From assembly GCF_016919405.1 (NCBI RefSeq), contig NZ_CP070353.1, positions 2,914,501-2,978,500 on the forward strand: 64,000 bases of DNA. Reading direction: 5' to 3'. A model generated the notes under the pieces. It was not told the origin of the DNA and made no database searches. It saw nothing but the letters and a program-made list of their open reading frames with translations. Of the stretch, positions 54,395-64,000 are shown one piece after another. Source of the stretch: Ensifer sp. PDNC004 (lineage in GTDB: Bacteria > Pseudomonadota > Alphaproteobacteria > Rhizobiales > Rhizobiaceae). How positions within the stretch are numbered: the first letter of the stretch is position 1; every line of letters starts with the position of its first letter. The position numbers and the translations under genes are program-made.

Positions 54395-55036
54395 ATGTCC
54401 GAGACGCTGCTGATCGGAGCCTTTCTCGCCGCCCTCTCCTATGTCCTTATTCCCGGGCCGGCGTTTCTGGCGCTCCTCGGCATCGGCGCCGGCCAGGGGC
54501 GCAAGGCAGGCGCTCTGTTCATGGGCGGGCATCTTGCCGGTGACGTTCTCTGGTCGACCCTGGCGCTGGTCGCAATCGTCGGCGCCCGCTCCGTCGGCAC
54601 GACGATCTTCGATATCCTTGGTCTCTTCTGCGGCGCCTATCTCGGCTGGATCGGCTGGACGGCACTGCGCGCACGCCCCGCCGGCGAAAACCGTGCGCTC
54701 GTGACTGTCGAGCGCCCCCTAAGGCGCGGACTGATTTTCGGACTCACCAATCCCAAGGGTTATCCGGTGGCGCTCGCAACCTTCACCGCGCTGCTTGCCA
54801 GTTCGGCCAACGCGCTCGAGTTCGATGCGCTGCCGGCGCTGCTCGGCGTCTCGCTGATCGGATTTCTCGTTGCCGACCTGATCCTGATCGTCATCATCGG
54901 AACCTCCGTCGTGCGGCGTTTCTACCGGCGCCACGAACTCGCGATCGTCCGGCTTTCCGGTCTCCTGTTCATCGGCTTTGCCGTTCAGGCGGTCTGGCAC
55001 GCAGCCCCCGGACTTCTCGGTTTGCGCAGGCCTTGA
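54395..55036 (+). CDS. LysE family translocator
   Basis: 213 residues with about six transmembrane helices. LysE/RhtB amino acid exporter: SYVLIPGPAFLALLGIGAGQGRK at the N-terminus (shown in part by VLIPGPAFLALL), GAYLGWIGWTALRA and GLTNPKGYPVALATF are typical. Exports amino acids or derivatives; the substrate is unknown. It follows the 43-residue ORF and precedes the M3 peptidase by 106 nt. Confidence 0.9.
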   Translation: MSETLLIGAFLAALSYVLIPGPAFLALLGIGAGQGRKAGALFMGGHLAGDVLWSTLALVAIVGARSVGTTIFDILGLFCGAYLGWIGWTALRARPAGENRALVTVERPLRRGLIFGLTNPKGYPVALATFTALLASSANALEFDALPALLGVSLIGFLVADLILIVIIGTSVVRRFYRRHELAIVRLSGLLFIGFAVQAVWHAAPGLLGLRRP

Positions 55037-55142
55037 CGGCAAGCCACTGCGCGACCACCTCCATTGCCTCCGCGCCTCGATGTCATAGATCAGTGGCGCC
55101 CCTCCCCGGCCCCGCGTCGGACCGCATGCGAAAGGATTTCTG

Positions 55143-57206
55143 ATGACCACCAGCACCCCGCTCAATCCCGCGCTCACCGCATGGACCGGCCACGAAGGCC
55201 TGCCGCGTTTCGATCTGGTGAAGGACGAGGATTTTGCCCCGGCGTTCGACGCAGCTTTCCGGGAGCATGAGGCGGAGATCGACGCGATTGCCGAAAACCC
55301 GGCGGCGCCGACCTTCGAAAACACGATCGTTGCGCTGGAGGTCGCCGGCGACGGACTTTCGCGCGTATCCTCGATCTTCTGGAACAAGGCCGGCGCCGAC
55401 ACCAACGAGGCGATCCAAGCGCTGGAGCGCGATATCGCGCCGAAGATGTCGCGGCACTATTCGAAGATCGGCATGAATGCGGCGCTGTTCAAGCGCATCG
55501 ACACGCTCTGGGAAGGGCGCGCGGCGCTCGGCCTCGATCTCGAAGCGACGCGGGTGCTCGAACGGCACTGGAAGGGCTTCGTGAAGTCCGGCGCCAAGCT
55601 CGCAAAGCCCGAGCAGGAGCGGCTGGCAGCGATCAACGAAACGCTCGCCGGTCTCGGCGCCAAGTTCGGGCAGAACGTGCTCGCCGATGAGAAGAGCTGG
55701 GTTCTGTTCCTGGAGAGCGAGGAGCAACTCGCCGGGCTACCGGACTTCCTGCGTGACGCCATGGCCGCAGTCGCCGAAGACCGCGGCCAGAAGGGAAAAT
55801 ACGCGGTCACCCTGTCGCGTTCGATCATCGAACCGTTCCTGACCTTCTCCGACAATCGCGAGCTTCGCGAGCAGGCCTTCCGCGCCTGGATCGCGCGCGG
55901 TGAAAGCGGTGGCGCGACCGACAATCGCGGGCTGATCGCCGAGACGCTGGCGCTGCGGGCGGAAAAGGCAAAGCTGCTCGGATACGAAAACTTCGCGTCG
56001 CTGAAACTCGACGACACCATGGCGAAGACGCCTGATGCCGTGAACGGCCTCTTGATGCAGGTATGGGAAAAGGCGGTTGCCCGTGCGCGCGAGGAAGAGG
56101 CCGAGCTTGCCCGGCTGGTTGCCGACGAGGGCCGCAATCACGACGTCATGCCCTGGGACTGGCGCCATTACGCCGAGAAGCTCCGCGCCGAGAAGTTCAA
56201 TTTCTCTGAAGGCGAACTCAAGCCCTACCTGCAGCTCGAAAAGATCATCGAGGCCTGCTTCGATGTCGCCAAGCGCCTGTTCGGCATTACCGCGACGGAG
56301 AAGAAGGGCATTGCCGCCTACCATCCCGACGTGCGTGTCTTCGAGATCAAGGATGCATCCGGCAAGCTGGTGGCGCTGTTCCTCGGCGATTACTTCGCCC
56401 GGTCCTCGAAGCGCTCGGGTGCCTGGATGAGCTCGTTCCAGTCGCAGCACAAGCTCAAGCTGAAGAACGGTGCGGAAGGCGAGCTGCCGATCATCTACAA
56501 CGTCTGCAATTTCGCGAAGCCCGCCGAGGGCAAGCCGGCGCTGCTGTCGCTCGACGACGCCCGCACGCTCTTCCACGAGTTCGGACACGCCTTGCATGGC
56601 ATGCTATCCAACGTCACCTACCCTTCGGTGTCCGGCACGGGTGTGTCGCGTGACTTCGTCGAGCTGCCGTCGCAGCTTTACGAACATTGGCTGACGGTGC
56701 CGGAGATCCTGAAGCGTTATGCGGTGCACTACCAGACCGGCGAGCCGATGCCGCAGGTGCTGCTCGACAAGGTGCTGGCGGCGCGAACCTTCAATTCGGG
56801 CTTCGCCACGGTCGAGTTCACCTCCTCCGCACTGGTCGATATGGCCTATCATACGGCCGCGGTGACGGCGGAACCGATGGCGCTCGAAGCCAAGAAGCTC
56901 GATGAGATCGGCATGCCGAAATCGATCGTCATGCGCCACCGCAGCCCGCATTTCCTGCACGTCTTCTCGGGCGACGGCTACTCGGCCGGCTACTATTCCT
57001 ACATGTGGTCGGAAGTGCTCGACGCGGACGCGTTCGCTGCCTTCGAGGAAACCGGCAACGCCTTCGATCCGGCCATGGCCGCTCGTCTCAAGAGCAACAT
57101 CTATTCGGTCGGCGGTTCGATCGATCCGGAGGATGCCTACAAGGCCTTCCGTGGCAAGCTGCCGAGCCCGGATGCGATGCTGGCGAAAAAGGGCCTGGCC
57201 GCCTGA
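55143..57206 (+). CDS. M3 family metallopeptidase (oligopeptidase A/Dcp-like)
   Basis: 687 residues. Thimet oligopeptidase family: zinc motif HEFGHALHGML at about residues 477-487, with the Glu of the third-ligand helix downstream in SRDFVELPSQ. It degrades short peptides in the cytoplasm; no signal peptide. Whether it is PrlC or Dcp cannot be decided. It converges on the TrpD2 fusion. Confidence 0.92.
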   Translation: MTTSTPLNPALTAWTGHEGLPRFDLVKDEDFAPAFDAAFREHEAEIDAIAENPAAPTFENTIVALEVAGDGLSRVSSIFWNKAGADTNEAIQALERDIAPKMSRHYSKIGMNAALFKRIDTLWEGRAALGLDLEATRVLERHWKGFVKSGAKLAKPEQERLAAINETLAGLGAKFGQNVLADEKSWVLFLESEEQLAGLPDFLRDAMAAVAEDRGQKGKYAVTLSRSIIEPFLTFSDNRELREQAFRAWIARGESGGATDNRGLIAETLALRAEKAKLLGYENFASLKLDDTMAKTPDAVNGLLMQVWEKAVARAREEEAELARLVADEGRNHDVMPWDWRHYAEKLRAEKFNFSEGELKPYLQLEKIIEACFDVAKRLFGITATEKKGIAAYHPDVRVFEIKDASGKLVALFLGDYFARSSKRSGAWMSSFQSQHKLKLKNGAEGELPIIYNVCNFAKPAEGKPALLSLDDARTLFHEFGHALHGMLSNVTYPSVSGTGVSRDFVELPSQLYEHWLTVPEILKRYAVHYQTGEPMPQVLLDKVLAARTFNSGFATVEFTSSALVDMAYHTAAVTAEPMALEAKKLDEIGMPKSIVMRHRSPHFLHVFSGDGYSAGYYSYMWSEVLDADAFAAFEETGNAFDPAMAARLKSNIYSVGGSIDPEDAYKAFRGKLPSPDAMLAKKGLAA

Positions 57207-57220
57207 GTCACGCCTATCTC

Positions 57221-57244
57221 CGATCACGCCATCCGGCGTGATCG
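57221..57244. terminator. Terminator, M3 peptidase/TrpD2 fusion
   Basis: A 10-bp perfect stem (57221-57230 with 57235-57244) with a 4-nt ATCC loop. It overlaps the stop codon of the minus-strand gene; the T tract is poor. Confidence 0.6.
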
Positions 57245-58693
57245 GTTGTTCCAAAGTCCCCGCACTGTCTCGCAAGCAGCCTCGAAGTCGTCGTGATTGC
57301 GCAGACTGACAAGGGCGGCAGCCGCCGTGGTAATGATGGTGGTTTCCGCGCGCTCGTCGCGGGCAGCACCAGTCCAAACCGCCTGCCAGTATTCGCGGCT
57401 GCTCAAGCCGGTGCGCGGTTCGGCCGGCGGCGCGATTTTCGCGGGAATGATGACGTCGGAAGCTTCGCCGCCGACAAGGCGGAAAAGGGGCGTCTGGCGG
57501 TAGGGCGTGAACTCAGCGTGGTCGCGGGTATTGCCGAGGATCGTCAACTCTCTTGTGCCGAGCAGCATGGCGATGTCGCGGCTGAGCGTGCGGCTCGAGG
57601 GATTGGCGACTCCGAGCAGGCTTGTCCGTCCGCCCATCGGATTGATGAGGTGAATGGCGGCGTTTAGCGGCATGCGCATCTCCATCAGCCGATAGAGCCC
57701 CAGCAAGCGATAGACCTGCGGCGCAAAGGCCGAGAGCGGCAGATAGGCGATGCCTGCCGACCGAAGCGCTGTCTTGGCGGCCGTGATCGACGTGCAGATC
57801 GGGATGCCGGCTGCGGAAGCGGCCACCTCCAGCTTGTGCCGATCCGTACCCTCTTCACCGTAGCTTCCATGCAGCACGACGCGATGCCCGGCATCGACGA
57901 CAAGCCGTGCCGCATGCAGGAACCAGGGCGCAGTCTTCAATTTGGGCGAGAGGTAGCAGGGCCAATCGAGGTCGGCGATGCCGTTTCCCGGTTCAATTGC
58001 GCCGATATGGCGGCGCATGGCGCGCACGAAACCGGCCACCTCCACCGCCGTCGGTCCGCGATAATGCAGCACCGTCATCAGCGCACCGATCTGCACCGGG
58101 TCCGCTTCGCCGGCAAGGATGATCGCCAGCGCGTCCTCGGCCTCCTCTTTGCTCAAGGGGCGGCTGCGGCCGGCGCCGGTGCCGACAGTCGCGATGCAGC
58201 GAGCCAATCGTCGTTCAGGGGCGGCATCGTCCCCGATTTCGGCCAGCTTTGCGGCGAACTGTTCCGGCGCCGGCTCCCCCTCAAGCAGGCGGCTTGGCCG
58301 GACCGCCAGCGGTGGTGCGTCGGTCAGGGCCTGCCCTCCCCAACCGGCGTGACCCGTCGCTGTGGAGGCGGAGGCAGTGGAGCGTGCGTCAAGCAGGGCT
58401 TCGGTCTCTGCGGCAAGTGCGCGCACGCGTAGCCGCAGAGACTCGGCAAGCGGGGTCGGGCGCAGCCCGTGACCGGTGCGCAGAAACAGCGGATCAGCAT
58501 AGTCCTCACGCAATTGACCGAGCAAGCGGCTCATCGCCGAGGGCTGCAGGCCGACGCTTGAGGCGGCACGGCTGACGCTGTTTTCGCGCAGCAGCGCGTC
58601 GAGCGCCACCAGCAGGCGCAGCTTGCTCAGATCCGTCTGACGTTCGTTCGAGACCGGCTTTCCAACTGCTTCGCCCGTTCGTTCTTCCGCCAT
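57224..58693 (-). CDS. LysR-type HTH fused to a TrpD2/YbiB-like glycosyltransferase domain
   Basis: 489 residues. Residues about 20-100 form a LysR winged helix (LVALDALLRENSVSRAASSVGLQPSAMSRLL, seen in NSVSRAASSVGLQPSAMSRL). After a linker to about 130, the rest resembles anthranilate phosphoribosyltransferase fold proteins: SKEEAEDALAIILAGEADPVQIGALM, PWFLHAARLVVDAGHRVVLHG. It lacks the LysR effector domain. E. coli YbiB (TrpD2) binds nucleic acid and lacks the transferase activity, so a regulator role is plausible. Divergent from the TonB receptor, sharing a palindrome upstream. Confidence 0.85.
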   Translation of the reverse strand: MAEERTGEAVGKPVSNERQTDLSKLRLLVALDALLRENSVSRAASSVGLQPSAMSRLLGQLREDYADPLFLRTGHGLRPTPLAESLRLRVRALAAETEALLDARSTASASTATGHAGWGGQALTDAPPLAVRPSRLLEGEPAPEQFAAKLAEIGDDAAPERRLARCIATVGTGAGRSRPLSKEEAEDALAIILAGEADPVQIGALMTVLHYRGPTAVEVAGFVRAMRRHIGAIEPGNGIADLDWPCYLSPKLKTAPWFLHAARLVVDAGHRVVLHGSYGEEGTDRHKLEVAASAAGIPICTSITAAKTALRSAGIAYLPLSAFAPQVYRLLGLYRLMEMRMPLNAAIHLINPMGGRTSLLGVANPSSRTLSRDIAMLLGTRELTILGNTRDHAEFTPYRQTPLFRLVGGEASDVIIPAKIAPPAEPRTGLSSREYWQAVWTGAARDERAETTIITTAAAALVSLRNHDDFEAACETVRGLWNNRSRRMA

Positions 58694-58756
58694 GGTTCGT
58701 CCTGCCTTCCTGTCTCATCCGGCATATTCGCGGGCGCTGTTTTGCGTCGTTTCGTA

Positions 58757-58773
58757 TTTGGAACCGTTCCAAA
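58757..58773. promoter_or_regulatory. LacI-type operator between TrpD2 fusion and TonB receptor
   Basis: TTTGGAACCGTTCCAAA, a perfect 17-bp palindrome with a central C. Same half-site as those before lacI and the DUF993 gene. It lies 72 nt upstream of the TonB start and 63 nt upstream of the fusion start, so it could act on either. Confidence 0.7.
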
Positions 58774-58845
58774 ACAGCGTCGTTGACCGCCTCCCTCGCC
58801 AATAACTAAGTGGAGTTCATTACTCAAGATATATGCGGGGCGAAG

Positions 58846-61014
58846 ATGATGAAGCGGATGGGGCTTGCGACCGAAACCGAGGGGCAGCGGCAAGGGGCCC
58901 GCCGGAACCGGTGCGGTCCGGGCGGATGGTCACGTCGTTTCGCCGGCGCCTGCCTTGCCGGCACGGCGTTGACAGTGCCGACGGACGCCTTGGCGCAGAA
59001 GGCCAAGGAAGAGGATAAGGAGAAAGCGACCGAGCTTGAGCAGATCGTGGTGACGGCGACCGGATTCGAGCAGAACGTCAAGGATGCGCCGGCGAGCATC
59101 ACGGTGGTCACGGGCGAAGACCTGCAGAAGCGGTCGTTCCGCGATCTCACCGATGCGCTGCGTGACGCGCAAGGGGTGGCGGTGACCGGTGTCGCCAACG
59201 AGCGCGACATCTTCATCCGCGGCCTGCCCGGCTCCTACACGCTGATCCTCGTCGACGGCAAACGCCAGAGCACGCGCGACGCGCGCACCAACGGCAATTC
59301 CGGCGTCGAGCAGAGCTTCATCCCGCCCGCCGCCGCCATCGAGCGCATCGAGATCGTGCGCGGCCCGATGTCGTCGCTCTACGGTTCCGATGCCATGGGT
59401 GGCGTCATCAACATCATCACCCGCAAGGTCGCCGACAGCTGGACCGGCTCGGTCACCACCGACGGCACGATGCAGCAGCACAGGCAGTTCGGCAATTCAG
59501 GCCAGATGTCGTTCTACACCAGCGGTCCGATCCTGAAAGACACCCTCGGCGTGCAGATCTGGGGCCGCGGCCTGAAGCGCAGCGAGGACAAGTTCCTGTC
59601 CGGCATCACCGGCGCGAAGGAGCACGATCTGACGGCGCGGCTTTCCTATACGCCGAACGAGGATCACGACTTCTTTCTGGAAGGCGGCACGGCGCGGCTG
59701 AAGCGCGACGCCAATGTCGGCAACACCATTGCGCCCGGTCCGCGCGCCGTCAGCACCTACAACGAAAACGACCGCGATCATTGGTCGTTTTCCCATACCG
59801 GACGCTGGGGCCCGACGACGTCCGACTTCTCCATCCTGCAGGAATGGGCGGAGCGCCGGAACTACAATTACAGCCAGGCGGACGGCCGTTTCATCAAGCA
59901 GCCACGCGCACCCGAAGTCCGCAACACCGTCATCGACGGCAAGTTCACCACCCCCTTCGATCTCGGCGGCAGCCACACGCTGGTGACCGGCGGGCAATAT
60001 TTCGAGGCGCGGCTTTCCGACCAGAATCCGGGTCGACGCACGGGCAAAACCGAAACTTTCTCGGCCACCCAATGGGCGCTGTTTGCCGAGGACGAATGGC
60101 GCATGGTCGATGACTTCGCGCTGACCACCGGCCTGCGTCTCGATCACCACGAGGAATATGGCTACCATCTGAGCCCACGCATCTATGGCGTCTGGAACGC
60201 GACCGACATGCTGACGGTGAAGGGCGGCGTCTCCACCGGCTTCCGCGCGCCCGATATCCGCAGCATCGCCCCGGGCTATGCCTACACCACCGGTGGCGGC
60301 GGTTGCACCTACGGGCCGACCGGCACCTGCGGCGTCATCATCGCGGACCCGAACCTGAAGGCCGAATCGAGCACCAGCTATGAAATCGGCGCGGTTTGGG
60401 ACAATGGCGATGTCATCCTCGGCGGAACCTATTTCTACACGGACTTCCGGGACAAGATCGCCAACATGCCGGTGATGGACGCCTCGGGCAATCCGGTCCG
60501 TTGGAGCGAGGATCCGAACTACCGCCTCTGGTACAACTACAACATCGACGACGCGATTATCCAGGGTGTGGAACTGACGGCGACCTGGAATGCGACCCCG
60601 GATCTGACACTTCGCGCCAGCTATACCTATACGCAGTCGGAACAGCAGACCGGAGATTTTGCCGGCTTCCCGCTGGCGCGCACACCGGAGCACATGGCCA
60701 ATCTGAGAGCTGACTGGTTCACGCCGGTCGAAGGGCTCGAGGCCTGGGCATCGGTCAACTATCGCGGCGAGGAAGTCTCTGCCGGCCCGCGTGTCTCGAC
60801 CACCAGCGGCAAGCCTGTGAAGATCAACGGCAAAACGGGCTACAAGTATGATGCCTACACCACCGTCGATATCGGCACGAAATATGATGTCGGCGAAGGC
60901 CTGACGCTGAACGCAGCCGTCTACAACCTTTTCGACAAGGAAGTGGAGCCGACCGATTTCAACGCCGTCGGGGAAGGTCGCCGTTTCTGGTTGAGCCTGA
61001 CGGCGACATTCTGA
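58846..61014 (+). CDS. TonB-dependent outer-membrane receptor
   Basis: 722 residues. A signal peptide (CLAGTALTVPTDALAQ) and polar linker precede the TonB box region EQIVVTATG, the plug domain (VTGEDLQKRSFRDLTDALRD, FIRGLPGSYTLILVDGKR-type segments, RGPMSSLYGSDAMGGVINI) and a beta-barrel ending in F. The plug resembles CirA/FepA-like siderophore receptors, but its neighbours (LacI, DUF993, oxidoreductase) suggest a carbon compound. Start codon among 58846/58849/58858 is uncertain. A terminator follows. Confidence 0.92.
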   Translation: MMKRMGLATETEGQRQGARRNRCGPGGWSRRFAGACLAGTALTVPTDALAQKAKEEDKEKATELEQIVVTATGFEQNVKDAPASITVVTGEDLQKRSFRDLTDALRDAQGVAVTGVANERDIFIRGLPGSYTLILVDGKRQSTRDARTNGNSGVEQSFIPPAAAIERIEIVRGPMSSLYGSDAMGGVINIITRKVADSWTGSVTTDGTMQQHRQFGNSGQMSFYTSGPILKDTLGVQIWGRGLKRSEDKFLSGITGAKEHDLTARLSYTPNEDHDFFLEGGTARLKRDANVGNTIAPGPRAVSTYNENDRDHWSFSHTGRWGPTTSDFSILQEWAERRNYNYSQADGRFIKQPRAPEVRNTVIDGKFTTPFDLGGSHTLVTGGQYFEARLSDQNPGRRTGKTETFSATQWALFAEDEWRMVDDFALTTGLRLDHHEEYGYHLSPRIYGVWNATDMLTVKGGVSTGFRAPDIRSIAPGYAYTTGGGGCTYGPTGTCGVIIADPNLKAESSTSYEIGAVWDNGDVILGGTYFYTDFRDKIANMPVMDASGNPVRWSEDPNYRLWYNYNIDDAIIQGVELTATWNATPDLTLRASYTYTQSEQQTGDFAGFPLARTPEHMANLRADWFTPVEGLEAWASVNYRGEEVSAGPRVSTTSGKPVKINGKTGYKYDAYTTVDIGTKYDVGEGLTLNAAVYNLFDKEVEPTDFNAVGEGRRFWLSLTATF

Positions 61015-61050
61015 TCATCCGGCCGGCCCTTCCCGGCTTCGGATCGAGAA

Positions 61051-61086
61051 CAGACGGCGCCTTCCCGGGCGCCGTCTGCGCTTTTC
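61051..61086. terminator. Terminator, TonB receptor/DUF993
   Basis: An 11-bp perfect stem (61051-61061 with 61068-61078), 6-nt loop, followed by CGCTTTTCT. Confidence 0.75.
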
Positions 61087-61103
61087 TCAAGCGCCCCTCT
61101 TTC

Positions 61104-62276
61104 TCAAGCGTTTTGGTCCACGCCAAAAGTCGATAGCAGGCTTTGCATCCGCTGCGCCGCCAGTTCCGGCCGGTCGAGTACATTGGCGCGGTCGGCGAGG
61201 CGGAAGATGTCGGCGTAGTGCAGCACCCCGCGGGCGGACTGCATGCCGGCGGGCATGGTGAAGTGGCGCTGGTGACCGTTCAGCCAGGCGAGGAGAACGA
61301 CGCCGGCCTTGTAGTATTGCGTCGGCGCTTCGAAGATCTTGCGGGACAGCGGCACGGTCGGCTCGATCACGCCGCGGAAGGTCGCTAGATCGCCTTTCGC
61401 GAGTGCCGCCAAGGCCTTGGAGGCAGATGGCGCCACCGCATCGAAGATGCCGAGCAGCGCGTGGCTATACTTCGTGCCGTCGCCTTCGATCAGTTCGGCA
61501 TAGTTGAAGTCATCGCCGGTGAAGCAGAGCACCCCTTCGGGCAGGCGATTGCGCAGTGCCACTTCCTTGGTGTTGTCGAGCAGCGAGATCTTGATGCCTT
61601 CAACCTTGTCGCGGTTGGCCTCGATGATCGACAGCACCGTATCGAGCGCCTTGTCGAAATCCTCCGAACCCCAGTAGCCCCGAAGCTGCGGATCGAACAT
61701 GTCGCCGAGCCAGTGCAGCACCACCTTTTTTCGGGTCTGGCCGAGGATGCGGCCATAGACGTGGCGATAATCGTCGGCGGAACGGGCGACGCGGGCAAGC
61801 GCCCGGCTTGCCATCATGATCGCCCTGCCCCCCTCGCCTTCGACAAAGCCGACCTGTTCCTCATAGGCCGCAATCACGTCGTCCAGCGACCGCGCGTCTG
61901 CCGGGGCGAGATGATCGGTGCCGGCGCCGCAGGCAAGATCAGCGCCTGGAATTTGCCGCGCTTCGCCGAGCGAGCGGCGGATCAGTTCCTGCGCGCCCGG
62001 CCAGGCAAGGCCCATGCCGCGCTGGGCGGTGTCCATCGCCTCGGCGATCTTGAAGCCCAGGCTCCAGAGGTGATGGCGAAACGCCATGGTCGCGTCCCAG
62101 TCGATCGCCGGATTGCCCCAGGGATCGAGGTCGCGAAGCGGATCCGAAACCACATGGGCGGCCGCATAGGCGATGCGGTTGAAGGTCGGCGGCGTGCTGG
62201 GCCGTTCGATCGGCGTTCCGGTCAGACGATACTGTTCAAGCGAACCGTCTTGGCACGGCAGCGTCAGGCTTGTCAT
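61104..62276 (-). CDS. DUF993 / dihydrodipicolinate synthase-like family protein
   Basis: 390 residues. Predicted TIM-barrel, distantly related to the DHDPS aldolase family and annotated as DUF993. VEGIKISLLDN contains a lysine in a position consistent with a Schiff-base lysine, which is an inference. Reaction unknown. GGAGGAGA precedes ATG 62276; the frame opens at 62330. It is divergent from lacI and has an operator in its promoter, so it is probably part of a LacI-controlled catabolic set. Confidence 0.8.
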   Translation of the reverse strand: MTSLTLPCQDGSLEQYRLTGTPIERPSTPPTFNRIAYAAAHVVSDPLRDLDPWGNPAIDWDATMAFRHHLWSLGFKIAEAMDTAQRGMGLAWPGAQELIRRSLGEARQIPGADLACGAGTDHLAPADARSLDDVIAAYEEQVGFVEGEGGRAIMMASRALARVARSADDYRHVYGRILGQTRKKVVLHWLGDMFDPQLRGYWGSEDFDKALDTVLSIIEANRDKVEGIKISLLDNTKEVALRNRLPEGVLCFTGDDFNYAELIEGDGTKYSHALLGIFDAVAPSASKALAALAKGDLATFRGVIEPTVPLSRKIFEAPTQYYKAGVVLLAWLNGHQRHFTMPAGMQSARGVLHYADIFRLADRANVLDRPELAAQRMQSLLSTFGVDQNA

Positions 62277-62309
62277 TGGGGTTGGTCTCCTCCGCGGACG
62301 TTTGTCTTG

Positions 62310-62338
62310 GAATACTTTGGATCGTTCCAAATGGCAAG
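62310..62338 (-). promoter_or_regulatory. DUF993 promoter with LacI-type operator in the spacer
   Basis: On the minus strand: CTTGCC (62338-62333), 17-nt spacer, GTATTC (62315-62310). The palindrome TTTGGATCGTTCCAAA (62316-62331, one mismatch) fills the spacer, so bound repressor would block polymerase. Confidence 0.6.
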
Positions 62339-62507
62339 CGACAATGTTTTTCAGGTGAGTGCCTCTCCTCTTGGTGATTGCGAATTTCCGATAATATTAT
62401 TGAAATTCAATCGAATATTCTGCCTATAGCGCAAATCTTAACGTCTCTCTGGATGTCTTGTCTCTGCGTCGGGCGCGGCCGGACTCGAAAAAAGTGATCA
62501 GCGAACA

Positions 62508-62536
62508 CTTGACGAAATTGGAACGTTCCAATTATG
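62508..62536 (+). promoter_or_regulatory. lacI promoter with perfect operator in the spacer
   Basis: CTTGAC (62508-62513), 17-nt spacer, ATTATG (62531-62536). The perfect 18-bp palindrome AATTGGAACGTTCCAATT (62516-62533) lies between and overlaps the -10 element, indicating autorepression. Confidence 0.7.
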
Positions 62537-62573
62537 AAAGAGAAAAGCAGGCAGAAGAATTCGGGAGGATGCT

Positions 62574-64000
<1,427 letters not shown>

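Overview
The window is a GC-rich chromosomal segment of an alphaproteobacterium, most likely a Rhizobiaceae member close to Ensifer/Sinorhizobium. This rests on gene order and on lineage markers: the secB-dnaQ-coaE-aroE-maf-ppsR / hemE-hemJ-rho-mnmE-mnmG-rsmG-parA-parB block typical of alphaproteobacterial origins, TrcR (DUF1013), a TimA/Tim44-like protein, an SDHAF4-like protein and the 180-kDa class of NAD-glutamate dehydrogenase. No tRNA, rRNA, CRISPR array, insertion sequence or prophage was seen.

Layout. 0.2-6.2 kb: a nitroreductase, then minus-strand gyrB and the leftward run timA-mltA-smr-XRE regulator. 6.3-11.2 kb: fxsA and secB rightward, then the leftward cluster ppsR, maf, aroE, coaE, dnaQ. 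11.16-11.56 kb: the probable chromosomal origin, with DnaA-box-like motifs and an AT-rich stretch. 11.6-20.6 kb: hemE, hemJ, rho, mnmE, mnmG, rsmG, parA, parB rightward. 20.8-25.0 kb: leuS-lptE-holA leftward. 25-35 kb: a PLP-homeostasis protein, two acyl-CoA synthetases (prpE-like, acsA), a solitary ectoine synthase beside a LysR regulator, trcR, an SDHAF4-like gene, htpX and rsmB. 35-49.4 kb: heparinase-like gene, purH, an MFS permease, NAD-Gdh, a frameshifted pdxY, carbonic anhydrase, an MltB-like transglycosylase and asd. 49.5-57.2 kb: an MHS transporter with a large periplasmic insert, PAP2 phosphatase, leuB, a small ORF, a LysE exporter and an M3 peptidase. 57.2-64 kb is the accessory end: a LysR-HTH/TrpD2 fusion, a TonB receptor, a DUF993 protein, a LacI regulator and a Gfo/Idh/MocA oxidoreductase cut by the window edge.

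Two system-level signals stand out. First, eight parS-like sites lie between 9.7 and 48.3 kb around oriC and parAB. Two carry the symmetric core GTTTCACGTGAAAC; five carry one identical asymmetric variant (GATTCACGTGAAAC or its complement) that creates a GANTC site, the target of the CcrM cell-cycle methylase. Two sites lie inside coding sequence (aroE and rsmG).

Second, three near-perfect palindromes of the LacI type (TTTGGAAC..GTTCCAAA) lie upstream of lacI, the DUF993 gene and the TonB receptor/TrpD2 fusion. Two of them fill the 17-bp spacer of a recognisable promoter, suggesting a local, self-repressed uptake and catabolism regulon.
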